NCBI GenBank assembly: GCA_024803745.1 | Contig: JANJXV010000131.1 | Coordinates: forward strand, 1,901,001-1,965,000 | Length of the DNA stretch: 64,000 nt | Source: Megascapheus bottae | Lineage: Eukaryota; Chordata; Mammalia; Rodentia; Geomyidae | Direction of reading: 5' to 3' | In this document: positions 22,623 to 34,541 of the stretch, in pieces | How positions within the stretch are numbered: position 1 is the stretch's first letter | Layout of the letters: every line of letters begins with the position of its first letter | Position numbers and translations under genes: made by a program | Notes under the pieces: model-generated | Told to the model about the DNA's origin: nothing | Database searches by the model: none | Seen by the model: only the letters and a program-made list of their open reading frames with translations

Positions 22623-25600
22623 GGAATTTGGTTAGGGTTAGGGTAGTGTAAGGGTTAGGGTTAGGGTTAGGGCAGGGTTAGTGTTTGGTTTAGGGTTAGG
22701 GTTAGGGTAAGGGTAATGGTTAGGGTTAGGGTTAGGGTTAAGGTTAGGGTTAGGGTTAGGGATAGGGTTAGGTTTAGAGTTAGGGTTAGGGTAAGGGTAA
22801 GGGTTAGGGTTAGGGTTAGGGTTAAGTTTAGAGTTAGGGTTAGGGTTAGGGTTAGAGTTAGGTTTAGGGTTAGGGTAAGGGTAAGGTTTAGGTTTAGGAT
22901 TCGGCTTAGTGTTATGTTAAGCGTTATGGTTAGGGGTTAGCGTTTGGGTTAGGGTTCGGGTAAGGTTTAGGGTTAATGTTAGTGTTAGGGTAAGGGTAAG
23001 TGTTAGCGTTAGAGTTAGGGTTAGGGTAAGTGTTAGGGTAAGGGTTAGGGTTAGGGTTAGGTTTAGGGCTGGGGTTAAGGTTAGGGTTAGGGTTAGGGTA
23101 AGGGTAAGGTATAGGGTTAGGGTTATGGTGAGGGTAAGTGTTAGGTTTAGGTTTAGGGTTAGGGTAGGGTAAGGATTAGGGTTAGGGTTAGGGTTAATGT
23201 TAGGTTTAGGGTGAGGGAAAGGGTTAGGGTAAGGGTAAGGGTTAGGGTTAGGGTTAGGGTTAAGTTTAGAGTTAGGGTAGGGTTAGGGTAAGGGTAAGGT
23301 TTAGGATTAGGGTTAGGGTTAGGGTTAGGTTTAGCGTTAGGTTTAGGGTAGGGTTTAGGGTAAGGGTAAGTGTTAGGGTAGGGTTAGGATAAGGGTAAGG
23401 GTTAGGGTTAGGGTTAGGTTTAGGGTAAGGGTAAGGTTTAGGGTTAGGGTTAGGGTTAGGGTAAGGGTAAGTGTTAGAGTTAGGGTTAGGTTTAGGGTAA
23501 GGGTTAGGGTTAGGGTTAGGTTTAGGGTAAGGGTAAGGTTTAGGGTTAGGGTTAGGGTTAGGGTAAGGGTAAGTGTTAGAGTTAGGGTTAGGTTTAGGGT
23601 TAGGGTTAGGGTTAGGGTTAGGGTTAGGGTAAGGGTAAGGGTTAGGGTTAGTGTTAGGGTTAGGTTTAGGGTTAGGGTTAGGGTTAGGGTAAGGGTAAGG
23701 GTTAGAGTTAGGATTAGGTTTAGGGATAGGGTAATGGTTAGGGTTAGGGTTAGGGTTAGGGTAAGGGTAAGGGTTAGAGTTAGGATTAGGGTTAGGGATA
23801 GGGTAATGGTTAGGGTTAGGGTTAGGGTTACGTTTAGGGTTAGGGTTAGGGTAAGGGTAAGGGTTAGGGTTACGGTTAGGGTTAGGTTTAGGGTTGGGGT
23901 GAAGGTTAGATTTAGGGTTAGGGTAAAGGTAAGGTTTAGGGTTAGGTTTATTGTTAGGGTTAGCGTTAGGATAAGGGTAAGGGTTAGGGTTAGGGTTAAA
24001 GTAAGGGTAAGGGTTAGGGTTAGGGTTAGGTTTAGGAAAAGGGTTAGGGTTAGGTTTAGGGTAAGGGTAAGGTTTAGGGTTAGGGTTAGGGTAAGGGTAA
24101 GGGTTAGGGTTAGGTTTAGGGTTAATGTTAGGTTTAGTGTTAGGGTAAGGGTAAGGGTTAGGGTTAGAGTAAGGGTTAGTGTAAGGTTTAGGGTTAGGGT
24201 TAGGGTTAGGGTTAGGGTTAGGGTTAGGGTTAGAGTTAGGGTAAGGGTAAGTGTTAGGGTTAGGGTTAGTGTTAAGGTATGGGTAAGGTTTAGGGTTAGG
24301 GTTAGGGTTAGGGTAAGTGTAAGGGTAAGGGTTAGGGTTAGGGTTAGGTTTAGGGTTGGGGTTAAGGTTACTGTTAGGGTTAGGTTTAGGGTTAGTTTTA
24401 AGGTTAGGGGTTAGGGTTAGGGTTAGGGTGAGGTTTAGGGTTAGGGTTAGGGTAAGGGTAAGGGTTTGGGTTAGTGTAAGGGTTACGGTTAGGGTTAGGG
24501 TGAGGGTTAGGGTTAGGGTTAGGGTTAGGGTAAGTGTATGGGTTAGGGATGGGTAGGTTAGGGAAGGGTTACGGTTAAGGTTAGGGTTAGGGTAAGGATA
24601 TCTGTTAGGGTTATGGTTAGGGTTAGGGTTAGAGTTAGGGTAAGGTAAGTGTTAGGGTTAGGGTTAGGGTTAAGATAAGTGTAAGGGTTAGGGTTAGGGT
24701 TAGGGTTAGGGTTAGGGTAAGAGTAAGGTTTAGGGTTAGGGTTAGGGTAAGGGATGGGGTTAGGGTTAGGGTTAGGTTTGGGGTTAGGGTTATGTTAAGG
24801 GTAAGGGTTAGGTTTAGGGTTAGGGTTAGTGTTAGGGTAAGGGTAAGGGTTAGGGTTAGGGTTACGGTTAAGGTTAAGGTTAGGGTTAGGGTTAGGGTTA
24901 GGGTTAGGGTAAGGGTTAGGGTTAGGGTTAGGGTTAGCATTAAGGTTAGGTTTAGGGTTAGGGTTAGGGTAAGGGTTAGGGTTAGGGTTAGGGTTAGGAT
25001 AAGGGTAAGGGTTAGGGTTACGGTTAGGATTAGGCTTAGGGTTTTGGTTTAGGGTTAGGGTTAGGGTTAGGGTAGGGTAAGGGTTAGGGTTAGGGTTAGG
25101 GTTAGTATTAGGTTTAGGTTTATAGTTAGGGTAAGGTTAACGGTTAGGATTAGGGTAAGAGTTTAGGTTATGGTTAGGGTTAGGGTTACGGCTAGGGTTA
25201 GGGTAAGGGCAAGGATTAGGGTTTGGGTTAGGGTTAAGTTTAGGTTAGGGTTAGGGTTAGGGTTAGAGTTAGGTTTAGGATTACGGTAAGGTTAAGGTTT
25301 AGGGTTAGGGTTAGGTGAATGTTAGGTTATGGGTTAGGGTTAGGGGTTAATGTTTGGGTTAGGGTTAGGGTAAGAGTTAGGGTTAGGGTTAGGTTTAGGG
25401 TAAAGTAAGGGTTAGGGTTAGGGTTAGGGTAAGGGTAAGTGTTAGGGTTAGGGTTAGGGTTAGGGTAAGGGTAAGTGTTAGGGTTAGGGTTAGGGTTAGG
25501 GTAAGGCTTATTGTCAGAATTAGTGTTAGGGTTAGGGTAAGGGTAAGGGTTAGAGTTAGGATTAGGGTTAGGGTTAGAGTAAGGGTTAGGGTTAGGGTTA

Positions 25601-25680
25601 GGGTTAGGGTTAGGGTTAGGGTAAGGCTTATTGTCAGAGTTAGTGTTAGGGTTAGTGTAAGGTTAAGGGTTAGGGTTACG
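22623..25680 (+). repeat. U-family unit U6, continuing into an M module
   Basis: Start signature GGAATTTGG, landmark at 22,905. It follows U4 at offset 5,017, then 5,011 (one hexamer lost near 23,755) and 5,006. From about 24,860 it leaves U4 and continues into an M module: GGCTTAGGGTTTTGG at 25,033, TTAATGTTTGGG at 25,347 and CTTATTGTCAG at 25,507 and 25,627, the last two 120 bp apart. There is no further GGAAT start afterwards, so the right limit is arbitrary. Confidence 0.8.
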
Positions 25681-28600
25681 GTTAGGGTTAGGTTTAGGGT
25701 TGGGATGAAGGTTAGATTTAGGGTTAGGGTAAAGGTATGGTTTAGGGTTAGGTTTATTGTTAGGGTTAGCGTTAGAGTAAGGGTAAGGGTTAGGGTTAGG
25801 GTTAAAGTAAGTGTAAGCGTTAGGGTTAGGGTTAGGTTTAGGGTAAGGGTTAGGGTTAGAGTTAGGGTAAGGGTAAGGTTTAGGGTTAGGGTTAGGATCA
25901 GGTTTAGGGATAGGGTTAGGTTTAGGGTAAGGGTAAGGTTTAGGGTTAGGGTTAGTGTTAGGGTAAGGGTAAGGGTTAGGGTTAGGTTTAGGGTTAATGT
26001 TAGGTTTAGTGTTAGGGTAGGGTAAGGGTTAGGGTTAGAGTAAGGGTTAGGGGAAGGGTTAGGGTTAGGGTTAGGGTTAGGGTTAGAGTTAGGGTAAGGG
26101 TAAGTGTTAGGGTTAGGGTTAGTGTTAAGGTATGGGTAAGGTTTAGGGTTAGGGTTAGGGTTAGGGTAAGTGTTAGGGTAAGGGATAGGGTTAGGGTTAG
26201 GTTTAGGGTTGGGGTTAAGGTTACGGTTAGGGTTAGGTTTAGGGTTAGTTTTAAGGTTAGGGGTTAGGGTTAGGGTTAGGTTTAGGGTTAGGGTTAGGGT
26301 AAGGGTAAGGGTTAGGGTTAGGATAAGGGTTACGGTTAGGGTTAGGGTAAGGGTTAGGGTTAGGGTTAGGGTTAGGGTAAGTGTAAGGGTTAGGGATGGG
26401 TAGGTTAGGGTAAGGGTTACGGTTAAGGTTAGGGTTAGGGTAAGGATATGTGTTAGGGTTATGGTTAGGGTTAGGGCTAGAGTTAGGGTAAGGGTAAGTG
26501 TTAGGGTTATGGTTAGGGTTAAGGTAAGTGTAAGGGTTAGGGTTAGGGTTAGGGATAGGTTAGGTTTAGGTTAAGGGTTAGGGTTAGGGTTAGGGTAAGA
26601 GTAAGTTTTATGGTTAGGGTTAGGGTAAGGGATAGGGTTAGGGTTAGGGTTAGGTTTAGGGTTAGGGTTAGGTTAAGGGTAAGGGTTAGGGTTAGGGTTA
26701 GGGTTAGTGTTAGGGTAAGGGTTAGGGTTAGGGTTACGGTTAAGGTTAAGGTTACTGTTAGGGTTAGGGTTAGGGTAACGGTTAGGGTTAGGGTTAGGGT
26801 TAGGGTTAGCATTAAGGTTAGGTTTAGGGTTAGGGTTAGGGTAAGGGTTAGGGTTAGGGTTAGGGTAGGATAAGGGTAAGGGTTAGGGTTACGGTTAGGA
26901 TTAGGCTTAGGGTTTTGGTTTAGTGTTAGGTTTAGGCTTAGGGTAGGGTAAGGGTTAGGGTTAGGGTAAGGGTTAGTATTAGGTTTAGGTTTATAGTTAG
27001 GGTAAGGTTAATGGTTAGGATTAGGGTAAGAGTTAAGGTTATGGTTAGGGTTAGGGTTACGGTTAGGGTTAGGGTAAGGGCAAGGATTAGGGTTTGGGTT
27101 AGGGTGAAGTTTAGGTTAGGGGTAAAGTTAGTGTTAGGTTTAGGGTTACGGTAAGGTTAAGGTTTAGGGTTAGGGTTAGGTTAATGTTAGGTTAAGGGTA
27201 AGTGTTAAGGTTAGGGTTAGTGTTAAGGTATGGGTAAGGTTTAGGGTTAGGGTTAGGGTTAGGGTAAGTGTTAGGGTAAGGGTTAGGGTTAGGGTTAGGT
27301 TTAGGGTTGGGGTTAAGGTTACTGTTAGGGTTAGGTTTAGGGTTAGTTTTAAGGTTAGGGGTTAGGGTTAGGGTTAGGGTTAGGTTTAGGGTTAGGGTTA
27401 GGGTAAGGGTAAGGGTTTGGGTTAGTGTAAGGGTTACGGTTAGGGTTAGGGTAAGGGTTAGGGTTAGGGTTAGGGTTAGGGTAAGTGTATGGGTTAGGGA
27501 TGGGTAAGTTAGGGTAAGGGTTACAGTTAAGGTTAGGGTTAGGGTAAGGATATCTGTTAGGGTTATGGTTAGGGTTAGGATTAGAGTTAGGGTAAGGGTA
27601 AGTGTTAGGGTTAGGGTTAGGGTTAAGATAAGTGTAAGGGTTAGGGTTAGGGTTAGGGTTAGGGTAAGAGTAAGGTTTAGGGTTAGGGTTAGGGTAAGGG
27701 ATGGGGTTAGGTTTAGGGTTAGGTTTAGGGTTAGGGTTATGTTAAGGGTAAGGGTTAGGGTTAGGGTTAGGGTTAGTGTTAGGGTAAGGGTAAGGGTTAG
27801 GGTTAGGGTTACGGTTAAGGTTAAGGTTAGGGTTAGGGTTAGGGTTAGGGTAAGGGTTAGGTTTAGGGTTAGGGTTAGCATTAAGGTTAGGTTTAGGGTT
27901 AGGGTTAGGGTAAGGGTTAGGGTTAGGGTTAGGGTTAGGATAAGGGTAAGGGTTAGGGTTACGGTTAGGATTAGGCTTAGGGTTTAGGTTTAGGGTTAGG
28001 GTTAGGGTTAGGGTAGGGTAAGGGTTAGGGTTAGGGTTAGGGTTAGTATTAGGTTTAGGTTTATAGTTAGGGTAAGGTTAAGGGTTAGGATTAGGGTAAG
28101 AGTTTAGGTTATGGTTTGGGTTAGGGTTACGGCTAGGGTTAGGGTAAGGGCAAGGATTAGGGTTTGGGTTAGAGTTAAGTTTAGGTTAGGGTTAGGGTTA
28201 GGGTTAGAGTTAGGTTTAGGATTACGGTAAGGTTAAGGTTTAGGGTTAGGGTTAGGTGAATGTTAGGTTATGGGTTAGGGTTAGGGGTTAATGTTTGGGT
28301 TAGGGTTAGGGTAAGAGTTAGGGTTAGGGTTAGGTTTAGGGTAAAGTAAGGGTTAGGGTTAGGGTTAGGGTAAGGGTAAGTGTTAGGGTTAGGGTTAGGG
28401 TAAGGGTAAGTGTTAGGGTTAGGGTTAGGGTTAGGGTTAGGGTAAGGCTTATTGTCAGAGTTAGTGTTAGGGTTAGGGTAAGGGTAAGGGTTAGAGTTAG
28501 GATTAGGGTTAGGGTTAGAGTAAGGGTTAGGGTTAGGGTTAGGGTTAGGGTTAGGGTTAGGGTAAGGCTTATTGTCAGAGTTAGTGTTAGGGTTAGTGTA

Positions 28601-30140
28601 AGGGTAAGGGTTAGGGTTACGGTTAGGGTTAGGTTTAGGGTTGGGGTGAAGGTTAGATTTAGGGTTAGGGTAAAGGTATGGTTTAGGGTTAGGTTTATTG
28701 TTAGGGTTAGCGTTAGGGTAAGGGTAAGTGTTAGGGTTAGGGTTAAAGTAAGGGTAAGCGTTAGGGTTAGGGTTAGGTTTAGGGTAAGGGTTAGGGTTAG
28801 GGTTAGGGTAAGGGTAAGGTTTAGGGTTAGGGTTAGGATTAGGTTTAGGGATAGGGTTAGGTTTAGGGTAAGGGTAAGGTTTAGGGTTAGGGTTAGTGTT
28901 AGGGTAAGGGTAAGGGTTAGGGTTAGGTTTAGGGTTAATGTTAGGTTTAATGTTAGGGTAAGGGTAAGGGTTAGGGTTAGAGTAAGGGTTAGGGGAAGGG
29001 TTAGGGTTAGGGTTAGGGTTAGGGGTAGAGTTAGGGTAAGGGTAAGTGTTAGGGTTAGGGTTAGTGTTAAGGTATGGGTAAGGTTTAGGGTTAGGGTTAG
29101 GGTTAGGCTAAGTGTTAGGGTAAGGGATAGGGTTAGGGTTAGGTTTAGGGTTGGGGTTAAGGTTACGGTTAGGGTTAGGTTTAGGGTTAGTTTTAAGGTT
29201 AGGGGTTAGGGTTAGGGTTAGGTTTAGGGTTAGGGTTAGGGTAAGGGTAAGGGTTAGGGTTAGGATAAGGGTTACGGTTAGGGTTAGGGAAAGGGTTAGG
29301 GTTAGGGTTAGGGTAAGTGTAAGGGTTAGGGATGGGTAGGTTAGGGTAAGGGTTACGGTTAAGGTTAGGGTTAGGGTAAGGATATGTGTTAGGGTTATGG
29401 TTAGGGTTAGGGCTAGAGTTAGGGTAAGGGTAAGTGTTAGGGTTATGGTTAGGGTTAAGGTAAGTGTAAGGGTTAGGGTTAGGGTTAGGGATAGGTTAGG
29501 TTTAGGGTAAGGGTTAGGGTTAGGGTTAGGGTAAGAGTAAGTTTTATGGTTAGGGTTAGGGTAAGGGATAGGGTTAGGGTTAGGGTTAGGTTTAGGGTTA
29601 GGGTTAGGTTAAGGGTAAGGGTTAGGGTTAGGGTTAGCGTTAGGGTAAGGGTTAGGGTTAGGGTTACGGTTAAGGTTAAGGTTACTGTTAGGGTTAGGGT
29701 TAGGTTAACGGTTAGGGTTAGGGTTAGGGTTAGCATTAAGGTTAGGTTTAGGGTTAGGGTTAGGGTAAGGGTTAGGGTTAGGGTAAGGGTTAGGGTTAGG
29801 GTTAGGGTAGGATAAGGGTAAGGGTTAGGGTTACGGTTAGGATTAGGCTTAGGGTTTTGGTTTAGTGTTAGGTTTAGGTTTAGGGTAGGGTAAGGGTTAG
29901 GGTTAGGGTAAGGGTTAGTATTAGGTTTAGGTTTATAGTTAGGGTAAGGTTAAGGGTTAGGATTAGGGTAAGAGTTAAGGTTATGGTTAGGGTTAGGGTT
30001 ACGGTTAGGGTTAGGGTAAGGGCAAGGATTAGGGTTTGGGTTAGGGTGAAGTTTAGGTTAGGGGTAAAGTTAGTGTTAGGTTTAGGGTTACGGTAAGGTT
30101 AAGGTTTAGGGTTAGGGTTAGGTTAATGTTAGGTTAAGGG
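24251..30140 (+). repeat. 2.94-kb tandem duplication
   Basis: Copy 1 is about 24,251-27,200 and copy 2 about 27,202-30,140. Matching points: 24,269/27,220 (GTGTTAAGGTATGGG, offset 2,951), 25,033/27,974 (2,941), 25,507/28,448 (2,941), 26,209/29,151 (2,942), 26,549/29,485 (2,936) and 26,904/29,846 (2,942). Each copy holds two versions of the GGCTTAGGGTTTTGG landmark region; in copy 2 the first is changed to GGCTTAGGGTTTAGG. The left edge falls inside a U-type unit, so the duplicated segment has different borders from the U units. Confidence 0.87.
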
Positions 30141-32750
30141 TTAGGGTGAGGGGTTAATGTTTGGGTCAGGGTTAGGGTAAGAGTTAGGGTTAGGGTTAGG
30201 TTTTGGTTAAAGTAAGGGTTAGGGTTAGGGTTAGGGGAAGGGTAAGTGTTAGGGTTAGGGATAGGATTAGGTTTAGGGTAAGGCTTATTGTCAGAGTTAG
30301 TGTTAGGGTTAGGGTGAGTGTAAGGGTTAGGGTTAGGTTTAGGGTAAGTGTTAGGGTAAAGGTTAAGGTTAGGGTTAGGTTTAGGGCTGGGGTTAAGGTT
30401 AGGGTTAGGGTTAGGGTAAGGGTAAGGGTTAGGGTTAGGGTTAGGGTGAGGGTAAGGATTAGGTTTATGGTTAGGGTTAATGTTAGGTTTAGGGTTAGGG
30501 GAAGGGTAAGGGTTAGATTTAGGGTTAGGGTTAGGGTTAGGGTAAGGGTAAGGTTTAGGATTAGGGTTAGGGTTAGGGTTAGCGTTAGCATTAAGTTTAG
30601 GGTAGGGTTTAGGGTAAGGGTAAGGGTTAGGGTTAGGGTTAGGGTTAGGATAAGGGTAAGGGTTAGGGTTAGGGTTAGGTTTAGGGTAAGGGTAAGGTTT
30701 AGGGTTAGGGTTAGGGTTAGGGTAACGGTAGTGTTAGGGCTAGGGTTAGGGTTAATGTTAGGCTTAGGGTTAGGGTATGGGTACAGTTAGGGTTAGGGTT
30801 AGGGTTAGGGTAAGGGTTAGGGTAAGGGTAAGGGTATGGGTTAGAGTTAGGATTAGGGTTAGGGTTAGGGTAAGGGTTAGGGTTAGGGTTAGGGTTAGGT
30901 TTAGGGTAAGGGTTAGGGTTAGGGTTAGGGTAAGATTAAGGTTTAGGATTAGGGTTAGGGTAAGGGATAGGGTTAGGGTTAGGGTTAGGTTTAGGGTTAG
31001 GGTTATGTTAAGGGTAAGGGTTAGGGTTAGGGTTAGGGTAAGATTAAGGTTTAGGGTTAGGGTTAGGGTAAGATTAAGGTTTAGGGTTAGGGTTAGGGTA
31101 AGGGATAGGGTTAGGGTTAGGGTTAGGTTTAGGGTTAGGGTTATGTTAAGGGTAAGGGTTAGGGTTAGGTTTAGGGTTAGTGTTAGAGTAAGGGTTAGGG
31201 TTAGAGTTACGGTTAAGTTTAAGGTTAGGGTTAGGATTAGGGTTAGGGTAACAGTTAGGGTTAGGGTTAGGGTTAGGGTTAGCATTAAGGTTAGGTTTAG
31301 GGTTAGGGTTAGGGTAAGGGTTAGGGTTAGGGTTAGGGTAGGATAAGGGTAAGGGTTAGGGTTACGGTTAGGATTAGGCTTAGGGTTTTGGTTTAGTGTT
31401 AGGTTTAGGTTTAGGGTAGGGTAAGGGTTAGGGTTAGGGTTAGGGTTAGTATTAGGTTTAGGTTTATAGTTAGGGTAAGGTTAAGGGTTATGATTAGGGT
31501 AAGAGTTAAGGTTATGGTTAGGGTTAGGGTTACGTTAGGGTTAGGGTAAGGGCAAGGATTAGGGTTTGGGTTAGGGTTAAGTTTAGGTTAGGGTTAAGGT
31601 TAGTGTTAGGTTTAGGGTTACGGTAAGGTTAAGGTTTAGGTTTAGGGTTAGGTTAATGTTAGGTTAAGGGTTAGGGTTAGGGGTTAATGTTTGGGTTAGG
31701 GTTAGGGTAAGAGTTAGGGTTAGGGTTAGGTTTTGGTTAAAGTAAGGGTCAGGGTTAGGGTTAGGGTAAGGGTAAGTGTTAGGGTTAGGGTTAGGGTTAG
31801 GTTTAGGGTAAGGCTTATTGTCAGAGTTAGTGTTAGGGTTAGGGTGAGTGTTAGGGTTAGGGTTAGGTTTAGGGTAAGTGTTAGGGTAAAGGTTAAGGTT
31901 AGGGTTAGGTTTAGGGCTGGGGTTAAGGTTAGGGTTAGGGTTAGGGTAAGGGTAAGGGTTAGGGTTAGGTTTAGGGTGAGGGTAAGTGTTAGGTTCAGGG
32001 TTAGGTTTAGGGTAGGGTAAGGGTAAGTGTTAGAGTTAGGGTTAGGGGTAGTTTTAGGATTAGGAGTTAGGATTAGGGTTAGGGTTAGGTTTAGTGTTAG
32101 GGTTAGGGTAAGGGTAAGGATTAGGGTTAGGGTTAGGGTTAATGTTAGGTTTAGGGTTAGGGGAAGGGTAAGGGTTAGATTTAGGGTTAGGGTTAGGGTT
32201 AGGGTAAGGGTAAGGTTTAGGATTAGGTTTAGGGTTAGGGTTAGGGTTAGCATTAAGTTTAGGGTAGGGTTTAGGGTAAGGGTAAGTGTTAGGGTTAGGG
32301 TTAGGGTTAGGATAAGGGTAAGGGTTAGGGTTAGGGTTAGGTTTAGGGTAAGGGTAAGGTTTAGGGTTCGGGTTAGGGTAACGGTAGTGTTAGGGCTAGG
32401 GTTAGGGTTAATGTTAGGTTTAGGGTTAGGGTAAGGGTACGGTTAGGGTTAGGGTTAGGGTTAGGGTAAGGGTTAGGGTAAGGGTAAGGGTTAGAGTTAG
32501 GGTTAGGTTTAGGGTTAGGGTTAGGGTTAGGGTAAGGGTAAGGGTTAGGGTTAGGGTTAGGGTTAGGTTTAGGGTTTGGGTTAGTTTTAGGGTAAGGGTA
32601 AGGGTTAGAGTTAGGATTAGGGTTAGGGTTAGGGTAAGGGTTAGGGTTAGGGTTAGGGTTAGGTTTAGGGTTAGGGTTAGGGTTAGGTAAGGGTAAGGGT
32701 TAGGGTAACAGTGAGGGTAAGGTTTAGTGTTGGGGTGAAGGATAGATTTA
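29560..32750 (+). repeat. 1,530-bp tandem duplication
   Basis: Landmark pairs 29,846/31,377 (offset 1,531), 30,154/31,684 and 30,284/31,814 (both 1,530) define it. Further right the offset becomes 1,650 (30,734/32,384), because the second copy contains an additional 120 bp near 31,985-32,105. That segment holds GGGGTAGTTTTAGG and TTAGGAGTTAGG and is also present in U2 near 12,780-12,810, so the first copy here probably lost it. Confidence 0.83.
30950..31150 (+). repeat. Local short tandem repeat with GTAAGATTAAGG
   Basis: The motif GGGTAAGATTAAGGTTTAGG occurs (with one change in the first copy) at about 30,930, 31,036 and 31,066. GTAAGGGATAGGG with the following segment occurs at about 30,960 and 31,100. 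This is local expansion by a few dozen bases inside the first 1,530-bp copy. Confidence 0.7.
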
Positions 32751-33450
32751 CGGTTAGTGTAAAGGTAAGGCTTAGGGTTAGGTTTATTGTTAGGGTTAGC
32801 GTTAGGATAAGGGTAAGCGTTAGGGTTAGGGTTTAAGTAAGGGTAAGGGTTAGGGTTAGGGTTAGGTTTAGGGTAAGGTTTAGGGTTAGGGTTAGGGTAA
32901 GGGTAAGGTTTAGGGTTAGGGTTAGGATTAGGTTTAGGGATAGGGTTAGATTTAGGGTAAGGGTAAGGTTTAGGGTTAGGGTTAGGGTTAGGGTAAGGGT
33001 AAGGGTTAGGGTTAGGTTTAGGGTTAATGTTAGGTATAGTGTTAGGGTAAGGGTAAGGGTTAGGGTTAGGGTAAGGGTTAGGGTAAGGGTTAGGGTTAGG
33101 GTTAGGGTTAGGGTTAGAGTTAGGGTAAGGTTAAGTGTTAGGGTTAGGGTTAGGGTTAAGGTATGGGTAAGGTTTAGGGTTAGGGTCAGGGTTAGGGTAA
33201 GTGTTAGGGTAAGGGTTAGGGTTAGGGTTAGGTTTAGGGTTGGGGTTAAGGTTACGGTTAGGGTTAGGTTTAGGGTTAGTTTTAAGGTTAGGGGTTAGGG
33301 TTAGGGTTACGGTTAGGTTTATTGTTAGGGTTAGGGCAAGGGTAAGGGTTAGGGTTAGGGTAAGGGTTACGGTTAGGGTTAGGGTAAGGGTTAGGGTTAG
33401 GGTTAGGGTAATGGTAAGGGTTAGGGATGGGTAGGTTAGGGTAAGGGTTA
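32440..33450 (+). repeat. Diverged copy of the 25.7-26.4 kb segment
   Basis: The part from about 32,730 repeats the order seen at 25,690-26,410 and 28,630-29,350: GTTGGGGTGAAGG, a GTAAAGGTA stretch, GGTTTATTGTTAGGG, a GGTTAATGTTAGG stretch, GTATGGGTAAGG, GGTTGGGGTTAAGGTTACGG and GGGATGGGTAGGTTAGGG. It carries more private changes (for example GTAACAGTGAGGG near 32,705) than the other two copies carry between themselves. Confidence 0.75.
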
Positions 33451-34380
33451 CAGTTAAGTTTAGGGTCAGGGTAAGGATATGTGTTAGGGTTATGGTTAGG
33501 GTTAGTGATAGAGTTAGGGTAAGGGTAAGTGTTAGGGTTAGGGTTAGGGTTAAGGTAAGTGTAAGGGTTAGGGTTAGGGTTAGGTATAGGTTAGGTTTAG
33601 GGTAAGGGTTAGGGTTAGGGTAAGAGTAAGGTTTAGGGTTAGGGTTAGGGTAAGGGATAGGGTTAGGTTTAGGGTTAGCTTTAGGGTTAGGGTTATGTTG
33701 AGGGTAAGGGTTAGGGTTAGGGTTAGTGTTAGGGTAAGGGTTAGGGTTAGGGTTAGCATTAAGGTTAGGTTTAGGGTTAGGGTAAGGTTTAGGGTTAGGG
33801 TTAGGGTTAGGATAAGGGTAAGGGTTAGGGTTACGGTTAGGATTAGGCTTAGGGTTTTGGTTCAGGGTTAGGGTTAGGGTTAGGGTAGGGTAAGTGTTAG
33901 GGTTAGGGTTAGGGTTAGGGTTAGTATTAGGTTTAGGTTTATAGTTAGGGTAAGGTTAAGGGTTAGGATTAGGGTAAGAATTAAGGTTATGGTTAGGGTT
34001 AGGGTTACGGTTAGGGTAAGGGCAAGGATTAGGGTTTGTGTTAGGGTTAAGTTTAGGTTAGGGTTAGGGTTAGGGTTAGAGTTAGATTTAGGGTTACGGT
34101 AAGGTTAAGGTTTAGGGTTAGGGTTAGGTTAATGTTAGGTTAAGGGTTAGGGTTAGGGGTTAATGTTTGGGTTAGGGTTAGGGTAAGAGTTAGGGTTAGG
34201 GTTAGGTTTAGGGTAAAGTAAGGGTTAGGGTTAGGGTTAGGGTAAGGGTAAGTGTTAGGGTTAGGGTTAGGGTTTGGGTAAGTGTTAAGGTAAAGGTTAA
34301 GGTTAGGGTTAGGTTTAGGGCTGGGGTTAAGTTTAGGGTTAGGGTTAGGGTAAGGGTAAGGGTTAGGGTTAGGGTTAGTG
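33450..34380 (+). repeat. M module copy
   Basis: Landmarks in order: AAGGATATGTG at 33,474, GGCTTAGGGTTTTGG at 33,846, GGTTTATAGTTAGGG at about 33,933, TTAATGTTTGGG at 34,160 and GGGCTGGGGTTAAG at 34,319. The CTTATTGTCAG landmark expected between the last two is absent. Confidence 0.78.
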
Positions 34381-34510
34381 TTAAGGTATGGGTAAGGTTT
34401 AGGGTTAGGGTTAGGGTTAGGGTAAGTGTTAGGGTCAGGGTTAGGGTTAGGGTTAGGTTTAGGGTTGGGGTTAAGGTTACTGTTAGGGTTAGGTTTAGGG
34501 TTAGTTTTAA

Positions 34511-34541
<31 letters not shown>

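Larger units (their letters stand above)
15416..25450 (+). repeat. 5,017-bp superrepeat (U3+U4 and U5+U6)
   Basis: Unit lengths alternate short-long-short: 2,190, 2,840, 2,177, then a long U6. Equivalent points such as 16,426/21,443, 17,042/22,059, 17,321/22,338 and 17,626/22,643 are all exactly 5,017 bp apart. This shows that a pair of already diverged units was copied as a block after U3 and U4 had become different. Only scattered base changes and one-hexamer indels separate the copies. Confidence 0.88.
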
